Below are positions 25,050 through 33,257 of a stretch of 64,000 bases of DNA, one piece after another. The stretch's first letter is position 1; the number at the start of each line of letters is the position of its first letter. Source of the DNA: Faecalibacterium sp. I3-3-89 (lineage in GTDB: Bacteria > Bacillota > Clostridia > Oscillospirales > Ruminococcaceae); the NCBI RefSeq assembly GCF_023347275.1, contig NZ_CP094468.1, positions 2,046,001 through 2,110,000 of the forward strand. The letters are read 5' to 3'. The notes beneath the pieces are model-generated. The model was not told the origin of the DNA, made no database searches, and was given only the letters and a program-made list of their open reading frames with translations. A program made the translations under genes and the position numbers.

Positions 25050-26963
25050 TCAAGCCTTTACAAATTGATCCTTCGTCTCCGCGCACTCGGGACACACCCA
25101 CTCGGCGGGAAGCTGCTCAAAGAGCGTACCGGGCGCGATCTCGCCGTCCTCGTCGCCCAACTCCGGCACATACTCGTAGCCGCAGCCGCTGCAGACGTAG
25201 CGGTCGCCGATGGGGGCGGGCTTCGGCGGCGTGGGCCGCTTCATCTTTACCATGGGCGGCGCGGGCAGCTTTTCGCCGCTATCCAGCGCGGCAGTGAGCA
25301 GGGGCAGGATCTCCTCCACGTCGCCCACGATGCCGTAGTCGCAGTTCTTGAAGATAGGCGCGTTACCGTTCTTATTGATGGCCACGATGGTGGAGGCGTC
25401 CTTGATGCCCTTAAGGTGCTGGGATGCGCCGGAGATGCCGCAGGCGATGTACAGATTGCCGGTGAACTTCTGACCGGACATACCCACATAGCGGTTCAGC
25501 GGCAGATATTTGAGAGTCTCCGCCACAGGGCGGGAAGAACCGATGGCCGCGCCGGCGGCCTTGGCCAGCGACTCTACCAGTTTCATGTTCTTTTTCTCCC
25601 CGATGCCCTTGCCCGCGGAGACCACCCGCTCCGCCTGCGGGATGGGCGTATCCATAGGGATGCCCACGGAGAAGTCGTGACCATCCTTCTTCAGCGCCGC
25701 CACAAGGTCGGCCACCTGCTGGGCAGCATCCCCCTCCCGGAAGATAGTCTTTTTGCGAATGCCGGTGATGGGCGCGGGTTTCTTGGCCGCCGAACGGCTC
25801 TCGCCGCCGGAGCTCTTGCCCAGCCTGCCCAACAGATGAGAGGCGATGACCACCCGCTGGATCTCGTTAGTGCCCTCGTAGAGGGTGGTGATCTTGGCGT
25901 CGCGGTAGGCCCGTTCCACCTCCATGCCCTTGAGGTAGCCGCTGCCGCCGTGGATCTGCAAGGCATCGTTGGTGACCTCCAGCGCGATGTCCGAGGCGTA
26001 CATCTTCGCCATGGCGGACTCCATGCCGTAAGGCGCGTGCTGCTCCTTCAGCTCCGCCGCGGAGTAGATGAGGAACCGGGCGCAGCGCAGCTTGGTTGCC
26101 ATATCTGCCAGCTTGAAGGCGATGCTCTGCTGGGCCGCGATAGGCTTGCCGAACTGGACGCGCTCCTTGGAATAGCTCAACGCGTGCTCAAACGCGCCCT
26201 GGGCGATGCCCAGCGCCTGCGCGGCGATGCCGATGCGTCCGCCGTCCAGCGTGGACATGGCAATCTTGAAGCCCTCGCCCTCCTTGCCCAATAGGTTTTC
26301 CTTGGGAACCTTCACGTTGTTGAAGATCAGCTCCGCCGTGGAGGAGGAGCGAATACCCATCTTGTCATAGTGGTCGCCGAACTCAAAGCCCTTCCAGCCC
26401 TTCTCCACGATGAAAGCAGAGATGCCCCGGGTGCCGATGTCCGGCGTGGTGACGGCGAAAACCACATAGGTGTCCGCCTTAGGGGCGTTGGTAATGAAGA
26501 TCTTGCCGCCGTTGAGGAGGTAGTAGTCCCCCTTATCCAGCGCCGTGGTCTCCGTGCCGCCGGCGTCGGATCCGGCGTTGGTCTCCGTAAGGCCGAAGGC
26601 GCCGATCTTCTCGCCCTTGGCCAGCGGAACCAGATATTTCTTCTTCTGCTCCTCGGTGCCATAGGCGAAAATGGGCCATGAGCCGAGGGAGACATGGGCG
26701 GAGAGGATTACGCCCGTGCCGCCGTCCACACGGGCCAGCTCCTCCACCGCGATGGCGTAGCTCAGGGCATCAAGACCGGCACCGCCGTACTCCTTGGGGT
26801 AGGGAATGCCCATCCAGCCCAGCTTACCCAGCTTCTTGACAGCCTCCTCGGGAAACTCATTGTTCTGATCCATTAAAAATGCGAGGGGCTTGATCTCCTC
26901 CTCCGCAAAACTCCGGATCTTCGCGCGCAGCTCTTCGTGCGCCGACGTGGTTTGAAACAGCAT
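25050..26963 (-). CDS. acyl-CoA dehydrogenase - ETF-alpha FAD domain - rubredoxin fusion
   Basis: 637 residues with three parts. Residues about 1-380 are a full acyl-CoA dehydrogenase ([23 protein letters not shown]/substrate loops; catalytic Glu in [10 protein letters not shown]). Residues about 430-565 are the FAD-binding C-terminal domain of electron-transfer flavoprotein alpha ([48 protein letters not shown]). Residues about 585-637 are rubredoxin ([23 protein letters not shown]). The order suggests acyl-CoA to FAD to FAD to Fe electron flow inside one chain, ending at the flavodiiron protein next door (inference). The substrate chain length is unknown. Confidence 0.9.
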   Translation of the reverse strand: MLFQTTSAHEELRAKIRSFAEEEIKPLAFLMDQNNEFPEEAVKKLGKLGWMGIPYPKEYGGAGLDALSYAIAVEELARVDGGTGVILSAHVSLGSWPIFAYGTEEQKKKYLVPLAKGEKIGAFGLTETNAGSDAGGTETTALDKGDYYLLNGGKIFITNAPKADTYVVFAVTTPDIGTRGISAFIVEKGWKGFEFGDHYDKMGIRSSSTAELIFNNVKVPKENLLGKEGEGFKIAMSTLDGGRIGIAAQALGIAQGAFEHALSYSKERVQFGKPIAAQQSIAFKLADMATKLRCARFLIYSAAELKEQHAPYGMESAMAKMYASDIALEVTNDALQIHGGSGYLKGMEVERAYRDAKITTLYEGTNEIQRVVIASHLLGRLGKSSGGESRSAAKKPAPITGIRKKTIFREGDAAQQVADLVAALKKDGHDFSVGIPMDTPIPQAERVVSAGKGIGEKKNMKLVESLAKAAGAAIGSSRPVAETLKYLPLNRYVGMSGQKFTGNLYIACGISGASQHLKGIKDASTIVAINKNGNAPIFKNCDYGIVGDVEEILPLLTAALDSGEKLPAPPMVKMKRPTPPKPAPIGDRYVCSGCGYEYVPELGDEDGEIAPGTLFEQLPAEWVCPECAETKDQFVKA

Positions 26964-26985
26964 ACGGGTACCTCCTTTTAAAATT

Positions 26986-27417
26986 TTACAGCTTGCTTGT
27001 ATCTTGGGGATCGGATCCGCCGGTCAGCAGCCTGCGCAGGCTCACGGCACGGAACGCCTCGTCCTGCTTTTGCTGCAAGGCCGCCAGCTGACAGTGGATG
27101 GCGCACCGCCCATGCTTGTCCTGCCAGCGGCATTCATATCCCGGCTCCATGCAGGCGCACAGGATGCCCCGCTCCCCCACGACCCCCATGAGATCGTAGA
27201 GGGAGGTCGCGTCCAGATCGCAGGACAGCGCGCAGCCGCCGAGAGCGCCGCGGCTCACCCGCACCAAATTGCCGGCGGAGAGCTTGCGCAGAATCTGGTA
27301 GGCAAACTGATTGGGGATCAATTCCGTTTCCGACATCTCGGCCACCGAATGCTTCTCCCCGTCCAGCAGCACCCGCAAAATGCGCAGCGCGTAGTCCGTC
27401 TCTTTGGTGATGATCAT
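26986..27417 (-). CDS. Rrf2-family regulator, probably iron-sulfur sensing
   Basis: 143 residues. The N-terminal winged HTH (ETDYALRILRVLLDGEKHSV, NQFAYQILRKLSAGNLVRVS) is followed by cysteines in the cluster-binding region (CACMEPGYEC..CAIHCQL). Rrf2 proteins such as IscR, NsrR and RsrR use these to hold a redox- or NO-sensitive Fe-S cluster. It is the first gene of the unit with the acyl-CoA dehydrogenase fusion and the flavodiiron protein. A perfect inverted repeat overlaps its promoter, consistent with autoregulation. Confidence 0.88.
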   Translation of the reverse strand: MIITKETDYALRILRVLLDGEKHSVAEMSETELIPNQFAYQILRKLSAGNLVRVSRGALGGCALSCDLDATSLYDLMGVVGERGILCACMEPGYECRWQDKHGRCAIHCQLAALQQKQDEAFRAVSLRRLLTGGSDPQDTSKL

Positions 27418-27452
27418 GCTCTACATCCTCTTTTCGCTTGCTTGTTAATACT

Positions 27453-27485
27453 ATCATATCAATCTTGATAAATTTTGTCAAGATT
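27453..27485 (-). promoter_or_regulatory. Rrf2 promoter overlapped by a perfect operator-like palindrome
   Basis: On the minus strand: TTGACA (27476-27481), 17-bp spacer, TATGAT (27453-27458). AATCTTGA (27461-27468) and TCAAGATT (27478-27485) form a perfect inverted repeat with a 9-bp centre that covers the -35 box. Confidence 0.75.
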
Positions 27486-27627
27486 ATTTCAAAAAAAATA
27501 TTGCTTTCATACAGACCGCCCCAGCCCGGGTCAGCTTCGCTTTCCATTCAGCGAAAAGCCATGTTCCTTACAATTATAGAAGCCGAAAAAGCTGTGCCGT
27601 GGCAGTCCGCCGAAAGCAGAAAAGACT

Positions 27628-27768
27628 ATGCCTGAAAACCAGAAAGCGGAGAAATTGGTTGGGGCTCGCAGGGGTCGCCCATCCAAGGCGGATGAGGCGA
27701 TCCCTGGCAAGTCCAAGGCAAGCACCAAAGTGCGTGCTTTTCATTTTATATCCGACGCACTATGTTAA
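27628..27768 (+). CDS. possible small basic protein (low confidence)
   Basis: 46 codons, MPENQKAEKLVGARRGRPSK..., with a GRPSK basic motif seen in small element-borne DNA-binding proteins. No clear Shine-Dalgarno sequence, and its end overlaps the alarmone synthetase gene. It may be the truncated start of a larger ribbon-helix-helix gene. The rest of the spacer 27486-27759 shows nothing else. Confidence 0.3.
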   Translation: MPENQKAEKLVGARRGRPSKADEAIPGKSKASTKVRAFHFISDALC

Positions 27769-28431
27769 GATGTGCAGTAGATGTTCCATTTTTCTGTCCC
27801 ATTCTCTGCTGGAATCGGCGCACTCTTTCAATTCAGTTTCGACTTCAGCATTTATCGGCAAGTTTTTCTTGTAGCGGATGGTATGCTCAAGGCTTGCCCA
27901 GAAGTCCATAGCGATTGTACGGAGTTGTATCTCCACTGGCACATGGATCTCTTTTTCCGCAAAGAATACCGGCAGCCGGATCGTCAGGTGCAGACTGCGA
28001 TAGCCATTTGGCTTAGGGTGTGAAATATAATCTTTCTCCGTGATGATTTCAATGTCAGACTGATCTTTTAAGCACTTTGCCAAAAAGAACACATCCTCCT
28101 CGAAAGAGCAGATCACCCGCACACCGGCAATATCCATGATATTTGCCTGCATGGTCGGAAAATCCAGAGAAAGTCCGCGCTTCTGCATCTTATTCATAAT
28201 GCTGGACGGCGACTTCAAGCGACTTTTCATACTTTCTATCGGATTGCGATAATGCTGCAATGAAAACTCTTCGTTTAGAATTTCCAACCTGCTTTCCAGT
28301 GCTTTCAGCGCACATCGGTATTGCAGCATGACTTCCTGATACCTGCGATTTTCGCTTAAAAGGCGCTGGCACTGCAGATCATCTAAGCCTTTATCTGCCG
28401 CAACCGTCAAGCCAAATAAATTTTCACTCAT
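27760..28431 (-). CDS. small alarmone synthetase (RelQ/YjbM-type (p)ppGpp synthetase)
   Basis: 223 residues. The RelA/SpoT synthetase core is visible: DIAGVRVICSFEEDVFFLAK, EKDYISHPKPNGYRSLHLTI and PVEIQLRTIAMDFWASLEH. There is no hydrolase, TGS or ACT domain, as in small alarmone synthetases. ATG 28431 overlaps the CoA-disulfide reductase stop as ATGA, so translation is coupled. This ties alarmone output to the thiol-repair operon (inference). Confidence 0.88.
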   Translation of the reverse strand: MSENLFGLTVAADKGLDDLQCQRLLSENRRYQEVMLQYRCALKALESRLEILNEEFSLQHYRNPIESMKSRLKSPSSIMNKMQKRGLSLDFPTMQANIMDIAGVRVICSFEEDVFFLAKCLKDQSDIEIITEKDYISHPKPNGYRSLHLTIRLPVFFAEKEIHVPVEIQLRTIAMDFWASLEHTIRYKKNLPINAEVETELKECADSSREWDRKMEHLLHILT

Positions 28432-30122
28432 AGTTTCTCCATTCCGCAGGGATAGGCGCTCCGCGCTGTCTGCTGCTCTTGTGTTACGACCTGATAAAAA
28501 CTGTATCCGCCGGAGAGATGGGAACAGCTGAAACCATACTGCGTCAAAAGCCGACAGGCCAGATAACTGCGAAGCCCAGTCTGGCAATTCACATAGATAG
28601 GCTTGTCCCGCTCTAACTCGTCCAAGTGCTCCCGCAGATCGTCCAGTGGAATATTGCGGAATCCATTCAAGTGCCCACGCCGATATTCGCCTTCCGTGCG
28701 GACGTCCAGCAACGTCGCACTGCCATCGCAGGGCAAGTCCTCAATATCATTCCAATGGAACTGCTGCACTTTCCCGCTCTCCAAATCCTCGATCATAAAA
28801 CCGGCCATATTGACCGGATCTTTGGCAGAGGAATAGGGCGGCGCATAGGAAAGGTCAAGTTCCGTCAGTTCCAAAGCTGTCATTTTTGCGCGAATGGCCG
28901 TAGCCAGTACATCAATACGCTTGTCCACACCGTCGCCGCCAACGATCTGCGCACCGAGCAACCGCAGGCTTTCTTTTTCATACAGTACCTTCATTGCCAT
29001 TGACCGTGCGCCGGGATAATAGGCAGCGTGGGATGCTGGGAAAAGTACGACTTTGTCGTAAGCGATTCCTGCTGCCTGCGCTGCCTTTTCATTGATACCC
29101 GTGGAGGCCGCTGTCAAGCCAAACAGTTTCAGAACAGACGAACCCTGAGAGCCGGTAAAGTGGCTGTTGCCGCCGCAGATATTGTCAGCGGCAATGCGTC
29201 CCTGCTTGTTGGCGGGTCCCGCCAGCGAAATCAACGCTTTCTGCCCGGTTACAAAATGGGTGACCTCTACGGCATCGCCCACAGCATAGATGTCCGGCAC
29301 GGAGGTTTCCATCCGTTCGGTGACAGCGATGCTTCCACGAATACCAAGCTCAAGACCGACATCTTTTGCTAAATGCGTGTCCGGGGTAACACCGATGGCC
29401 AGCAACACCATATCCGAATGCAGCGGCTCACTACTCTCCAACAGAGTCAGCACGGAATCTCCGTCCTGTCGGAATCCGGTGACGGTTTCCCCCAACCGCA
29501 GAGTCACGCCGTGTCTGCGCATTTCCGCATGGACAAAGCTCGCCATGTCCGCATCCAGTGGTGCTAATAGCTGATTGGGTCGCTGAACGATGGTGACAGA
29601 AACGCCCATTTCTGTAAGGTTTTCCGCCATTTCCAGACCGATAAAGCCGCCGCCAGCCAAAACAGCGTTTTTCGGCTTCTGATCCTCTACAAAGTGCCTA
29701 ATGCGGAGGGTATCCTCCACGGTGCGCAGCGTGAAAACACGCTCACTGCTGACGCCGGAAAGCGCAGGAACCGTCGGCTTTGCGCCGGGGGCAAGAAGCA
29801 GTTTGTCATAGGTTTCCGTATAGATCTTCCCGCTGTCCAGTGTGCGGACCGTGACGGTTTTCTCTGCGGGATTGATCGCAGTTACTTCCTGCCGTACCCG
29901 CACATCAATGCGAAAGCGGTCCCAGAAGCTCTCCGGAGTTTGCAGTGTCAGTTCTTCTTGCTCCTTGATCACACCGCCCACATAATACGGCAGACCGCAG
30001 TTGGCATAGGACACATAGCCGCTACGCTCGATCATGATGATCTGCGCGTGTTCATCCAAACGGCGGATGCGGGCAGCAGCAGAAGCACCGCCCGCCACGC
30101 CGCCTACAATTACGACCTTCAT
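28428..30122 (-). CDS. CoA-disulfide/persulfide reductase with C-terminal rhodanese domain
   Basis: 564 residues. FAD motif KVVIVGGVAGGASAAARIRR; the single active-site Cys of CoA-disulfide reductases in YANCGLPYYVGG (Cys about 43); a second nucleotide domain; dimerisation domain; then a rhodanese domain from about residue 465 (DVRTEGEYRRGHLNGFRNIP) with catalytic Cys in VNCQTGLRSY. Family members reduce CoA disulfide, CoA persulfide, or oxygen/peroxide with NAD(P)H. It overlaps the thioredoxin gene upstream and the alarmone synthetase downstream, both as ATGA. Confidence 0.9.
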   Translation of the reverse strand: MKVVIVGGVAGGASAAARIRRLDEHAQIIMIERSGYVSYANCGLPYYVGGVIKEQEELTLQTPESFWDRFRIDVRVRQEVTAINPAEKTVTVRTLDSGKIYTETYDKLLLAPGAKPTVPALSGVSSERVFTLRTVEDTLRIRHFVEDQKPKNAVLAGGGFIGLEMAENLTEMGVSVTIVQRPNQLLAPLDADMASFVHAEMRRHGVTLRLGETVTGFRQDGDSVLTLLESSEPLHSDMVLLAIGVTPDTHLAKDVGLELGIRGSIAVTERMETSVPDIYAVGDAVEVTHFVTGQKALISLAGPANKQGRIAADNICGGNSHFTGSQGSSVLKLFGLTAASTGINEKAAQAAGIAYDKVVLFPASHAAYYPGARSMAMKVLYEKESLRLLGAQIVGGDGVDKRIDVLATAIRAKMTALELTELDLSYAPPYSSAKDPVNMAGFMIEDLESGKVQQFHWNDIEDLPCDGSATLLDVRTEGEYRRGHLNGFRNIPLDDLREHLDELERDKPIYVNCQTGLRSYLACRLLTQYGFSCSHLSGGYSFYQVVTQEQQTARSAYPCGMEKL

Positions 30123-30439
30123 TTCACGCCCTCCACCATTGCGGCGATCTCCGACTTAGGCCGATAGCCGACCGATTTGGCAACGGCCTTTCCATCCTTG
30201 AATACGACCAGCATCGGGATACTGGATACTTGAAAACGCATTGCCAGCTCCATCTGCTCGTCCACGTTGACCTTGCCCACCTTGAGCGTACCGCTTTTTT
30301 CTTCGGCAAGCTCATGCAGTACGGAAGAGAGCATTTTGCACGGTCCGCACCAGTCCGCATAGAAATCCAGCAGGACGGGCTTGTCGGAATGCAGTACCTC
30401 ATTTTCAAAATTCGCAGCGGTAATTTTCAGTTCAGCCAT
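30119..30439 (-). CDS. trxA: thioredoxin
   Basis: 106 residues. Canonical WCGPCK active site (DFYADWCGPCKML), conserved Asp, and cis-Pro in SSIPMLVVFK. Intact, unlike the trx at 17386. Its stop overlaps the CoA-disulfide reductase start. With a ferredoxin-thioredoxin reductase catalytic chain in the same operon, its reductant may be ferredoxin rather than NADPH (inference). Confidence 0.92.
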   Translation of the reverse strand: MAELKITAANFENEVLHSDKPVLLDFYADWCGPCKMLSSVLHELAEEKSGTLKVGKVNVDEQMELAMRFQVSSIPMLVVFKDGKAVAKSVGYRPKSEIAAMVEGVK

Positions 30440-30467
30440 GAGAAAGGCTCCGTTCTGTTATCTTTGT

Positions 30468-31043
30468 TTATTCTTTGTTTTTCAGCATGCAAATGCCCTG
30501 CGTCATGGTTCCCATCGGGCAAAACGCACACCATGTGCGGGGCATGTAGAGCACCATAACGATCAGACCCAGCAGCAGAGAGGTCAGCATGAGGCTATAA
30601 AAGCCAAAGCTGAACTGCGCCACCCAGTCAGTGACCGTACCGGCTGTATAAGTCCAGCTCCACGGCACACGGAATGTCCAGAACAGCTTAATGGCCTCCC
30701 GCAGGGACGTAGCACCAGCAGCGACCAGATAGGTCTGGAACACCATGTTGCCGAACATCGTCAGGAAAAAGAGCAAAAAGGCATAACGGAACCACTTGGA
30801 GGACATCCAGCGGGGCGTGGGCTTGCAGCGGGAGCATTTAAGGTCTGTCCCCAGCTTGCTGAACAGTTGACCCCGTCCGCAGAGGTGGTTGCAAAAGAAT
30901 TTGTTCCCGCCAAAGATGGCTAAAAGCAGCGGCAGAAGAAAATCGATCATACCCAGCCACGCGAACAGGATATTGAAAAAGCCCAGTGCAAAATAGATGA
31001 TGGCATATACCCACAGGTAATCGTACCAATGCTTTGCTTTCAT
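30468..31043 (-). CDS. polytopic membrane iron-sulfur protein (NapH/CcoG-like 4Fe-4S domain)
   Basis: 191 residues with about four hydrophobic helices. Cysteine motifs are CNHLCGRGQLF (residues about 51-61), CSRCKP and WCAFCPMGTMTQ, as in membrane ferredoxin-like proteins of the NapH/NosR family. It could pass electrons between membrane carriers and the small ferredoxin it overlaps (ATGA). No haem motif is seen. The exact role is not known. Confidence 0.75.
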   Translation of the reverse strand: MKAKHWYDYLWVYAIIYFALGFFNILFAWLGMIDFLLPLLLAIFGGNKFFCNHLCGRGQLFSKLGTDLKCSRCKPTPRWMSSKWFRYAFLLFFLTMFGNMVFQTYLVAAGATSLREAIKLFWTFRVPWSWTYTAGTVTDWVAQFSFGFYSLMLTSLLLGLIVMVLYMPRTWCAFCPMGTMTQGICMLKNKE

Positions 31044-31243
31044 GCGTCAGCCCTCACTTTCACCTCAATGCAGCCGACGGGACAGAGCTTTGCGCACTTG
31101 CCGCAGCCTACGCAGCGTTCCGCCTCCACGGCGGCGTAGCAGCCACGGCGCACCTTGACGGCCCCCAGTGGACAGGTATTTTCACATACACCACAGGCGA
31201 CACACCGCGTCTTATCTATGGCAGCCAGTTTCTTTGACAGCAT
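31040..31243 (-). CDS. 2[4Fe-4S] ferredoxin
   Basis: 67 residues with two clusters: CVACGVCENTCPLGAV and CVGCGKCAKLCPVGC. Bacterial-type low-potential electron carrier. Overlaps the membrane Fe-S protein and lies 18 bp after the FTR-like gene, so all belong to one operon. Confidence 0.92.
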   Translation of the reverse strand: MLSKKLAAIDKTRCVACGVCENTCPLGAVKVRRGCYAAVEAERCVGCGKCAKLCPVGCIEVKVRADA

Positions 31244-31261
31244 AGCTTTCCTCCCTTAATC

Positions 31262-31459
31262 CTACAAGGATTTGTAATAGAGCATACAGTGGCAGACCCC
31301 CTCGAAGCCCGGATCTGCAATGGGATTCTTGAACTCCTGGCACATACATTTGGTTGCCTCTGTGCGCTCCCTGCGGCAGGGGCAGTACCCGCCGGTGCGC
31401 TTGAGTCCTTTTCTGATGGTGCTGACAATCTCCTGATCGGGATTGAGCTTGATTTTCAT
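31262..31459 (-). CDS. ferredoxin-thioredoxin reductase catalytic chain-like protein
   Basis: 65 residues. Three CxC pairs (CPC 26-28, CMC 38-40, CHC 56-58) in GGYCPCRRERTEATKCMCQE and GVCHCMLYY match the [4Fe-4S]/disulfide active site of the FTR catalytic subunit, in the short form known from anaerobes. It transfers electrons from ferredoxin to thioredoxin disulfide. Start at 31459 behind AGAAAGAG; the longer frame to 31594 crosses a terminator and is rejected. First gene of the FTR-ferredoxin-membrane protein-thioredoxin-CoADR-alarmone unit. Confidence 0.85.
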   Translation of the reverse strand: MKIKLNPDQEIVSTIRKGLKRTGGYCPCRRERTEATKCMCQEFKNPIADPGFEGVCHCMLYYKSL

Positions 31460-31489
31460 GTTCGTCAGCTCTTTCTTGATTGTGGCTTT

Positions 31490-31530
31490 ATCATACCGCA
31501 GGACAAAGTCTTTTTCTGTGACGAGGTTAC
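31490..31530 (-). promoter_or_regulatory. promoter of the thiol-repair operon with Crp/Fnr-like site
   Basis: Minus-strand -10 TATGAT (31490-31495). The near-palindrome GTGACGAGGTTAC (31518-31530) is centred about 41 bp before the expected start site. It matches the site before rubrerythrin in sequence and in its 59-bp distance to the start codon. Confidence 0.6.
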
Positions 31531-31539
31531 ATTGATAAA

Positions 31540-31570
31540 AAAATCCGGTGCTTTTTGAGCACCGGATTTT
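31540..31570 (-). terminator. intrinsic terminator after superoxide reductase
   Basis: Stem AAAATCCGGTGCT/AGCACCGGATTTT with a T run on the minus strand. Confidence 0.85.
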
Positions 31571-31581
31571 AAGAATGTGAA

Positions 31582-31956
31582 TTACGCTTTCCACAGACTG
31601 TGGAGGTTGCAGTAGGCGTAGACCGCCTCGACCTCATCGCCCTCGCAGAGAGCGAAGCAGACCTCCGGCTTTTCGCCGGGATGCAGTTCCTTACGCTGAT
31701 TGCCCTGCTTGGTCTGGAGAGATACCCATTCGATGTAGTGCTCCGGCAGCATGGGGTGCTCTACGGAGCCGACCTTGACATGGACGATGCCGTTTTCCAC
31801 CGTCCAGACAGGAACATGCTTCTCCACGGCGGCGTCGGTGGTGCCGGGAACGATCTCGCTCATCGGCTCGCCGCAGCAGACGACAGGGACGCCTACGTCC
31901 TTAACTTTGGCAATGATGTTACCGCAATGCTTGCAAATGTAAAACTTCTGCTCCAT
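31582..31956 (-). CDS. dfx: desulfoferrodoxin (superoxide reductase)
   Basis: 124 residues. The N-terminal desulforedoxin-like FeCys4 site is CKHCGN..CCGEPM. The superoxide reductase iron site shows Glu/His in EKHVP, His in VEHPM, His in EHYIEW, and Cys/His in CNLHSLW. It reduces superoxide to peroxide without releasing oxygen, usually with rubredoxin as donor. AAAGGAGAA lies before ATG 31956, 21 bp behind rubrerythrin, so peroxide made here would be removed by the co-transcribed gene product. Confidence 0.94.
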   Translation of the reverse strand: MEQKFYICKHCGNIIAKVKDVGVPVVCCGEPMSEIVPGTTDAAVEKHVPVWTVENGIVHVKVGSVEHPMLPEHYIEWVSLQTKQGNQRKELHPGEKPEVCFALCEGDEVEAVYAYCNLHSLWKA

Positions 31957-31977
31957 GATAATTCTCCTTTTCTTTCT

Positions 31978-32520
31978 TTAATAGTTTTCTGCGTGAATTT
32001 CAAAATAGCTCTGGGGATGGTTGCAGGTGGGGCAAACCTCCGGGGCCTTCTCGCCCACGACGATGTGACCGCAGTTGCGGCACTCCCACACCTTGACCTC
32101 GCTCTTGGCAAAGACCTCCGCCATCTCCACATTGTGCAGCAGGGCACGGTAGCGCTCCTCGTGGTGCTTTTCAATGGCGGCGACCAGGCGGAAACGCTGG
32201 GCCAGCGCATGGAAACCTTCCTCATCGGCTGTTTTGGCAAAGCCGTCGTACATATCCGTCCACTCGTAGTTCTCACCCTCAGCGGCGGAGAGAAGGTTTT
32301 CTGCGGTGTCGCCAATGCCGTTCAGTTCTTTGAACCACAGCTTGGCGTGTTCCTTCTCATTATCAGCGGTTTTGAGGAACAGTGCCGCGATCTGCTCAAA
32401 GCCTTCCTTCTTGGCCTTGGATGCAAAATAGGTGTACTTATTGCGTGCCTCGGACTCACCGGCAAAGGCAGCCATCAGGTTTTTTTCGGTTTGAGTTCCT
32501 GCGTATTTCGTTTCTTTCAT
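31978..32520 (-). CDS. rbr: rubrerythrin
   Basis: 180 residues. A four-helix diiron domain ([41 protein letters not shown]) with the Glu/His ligands is followed by a C-terminal rubredoxin-like site ([16 protein letters not shown]). It reduces hydrogen peroxide to water with electrons from rubredoxin or NADH-rubredoxin reductase. Likely co-transcribed with superoxide reductase. Confidence 0.95.
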   Translation of the reverse strand: MKETKYAGTQTEKNLMAAFAGESEARNKYTYFASKAKKEGFEQIAALFLKTADNEKEHAKLWFKELNGIGDTAENLLSAAEGENYEWTDMYDGFAKTADEEGFHALAQRFRLVAAIEKHHEERYRALLHNVEMAEVFAKSEVKVWECRNCGHIVVGEKAPEVCPTCNHPQSYFEIHAENY

Positions 32521-32551
32521 GGTGGATACTCCGTCCTGTTTTTCTGCTTTT

Positions 32552-32591
32552 ATTGTAGCAAATCTATGATTTTATTCCGTGACGAAGTCAC
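32552..32591 (-). promoter_or_regulatory. promoter of rbr-dfx with Crp/Fnr-like site
   Basis: Minus-strand -10 TACAAT (32552-32557). The palindrome GTGACGAAGTCAC (32579-32591) is centred about 40-41 bp before the predicted start, the class II activator position. No good -35 box, as expected of an activator-dependent promoter. Confidence 0.65.
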
Positions 32592-32599
32592 ATTCCTTT

Positions 32600-33256
32600 T
32601 TATTTTAGACGATTTAGTCTGTTCTTATCCCGCAGCGTGATTGCACCACGCTTCAGCTCCACCAGTCCGTCCTCCGAGAAGCTTTTGAGCATCCGTGCCA
32701 CTGCCTCCCGTGCCGAGCTGATGTGCTGGGCAATCTGCTCATGGGTCATACGTATCGTGTCGGAGCCGGTACGTTCCGCTTCGGCAAAGAGAAATTCTGC
32801 CAGCCGCTGATCCAGCCCCTTGAACATGATCTGCTGCATCGCCCACATCACATCAGAAAACCGTTTCGTTGCCAGTTCATAGAGAAAACAGCGGACATGG
32901 AGATTTTTCTCCTTGAGTGCAGCAATGACATTTGCAGGGATAATCAGAACGTCCGTATCCATTCCGGCAGTCATTTGCGTATCAAAGGTGATCTGACTGA
33001 TCACGCAGGAGGCGGAAAGCACGCATAGTTCGCCCGGATACAGGCGGAACAGCGTTACCTCCCGCCCCTCATCAGAGAGAAGATAGGTGCGAATCTCGCC
33101 GGAAAGAATAAACAGCATTCCGAGACATTCATTGTCGCTGCTGTGAACGAACGCACCCTTTTTATAATGACGGACAAAGGCACTTCGGCGTAGTGTGTCC
33201 ATTTCGCGTTCGGTCAAGGATGACCAGAACGGAAGTTGTGTCAGTGTGCGTTCCAT
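32600..33256 (-). CDS. Crp/Fnr-family regulator, cysteine-rich
   Basis: 218 residues. A cyclic-nucleotide-binding-like beta barrel (HYKKGAFVHSSDNECLGMLF, SGEIRTYLLSDEGREVTLFR), then a dimerisation helix and a C-terminal winged HTH (MTHEQIAQHISSAREAVARM). Cysteines cluster in the sensor domain (NEC, ELCVLSASC, HVRC), so a thiol, haem or Fe-S sensor is possible. ATG 33256 follows the preceding TGA by one base. It lies immediately upstream of rbr-dfx, whose promoter carries a matching palindrome. Confidence 0.88.
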   Translation of the reverse strand: MERTLTQLPFWSSLTEREMDTLRRSAFVRHYKKGAFVHSSDNECLGMLFILSGEIRTYLLSDEGREVTLFRLYPGELCVLSASCVISQITFDTQMTAGMDTDVLIIPANVIAALKEKNLHVRCFLYELATKRFSDVMWAMQQIMFKGLDQRLAEFLFAEAERTGSDTIRMTHEQIAQHISSAREAVARMLKSFSEDGLVELKRGAITLRDKNRLNRLK

Positions 33257-33257
33257 A

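Noticed and set aside
31460..31594. Longer FTR-like protein starting at 31594
   Set aside because: It would start inside the superoxide reductase gene and cross its terminator and the Crp-like promoter; the short form aligns with family cysteine spacing.
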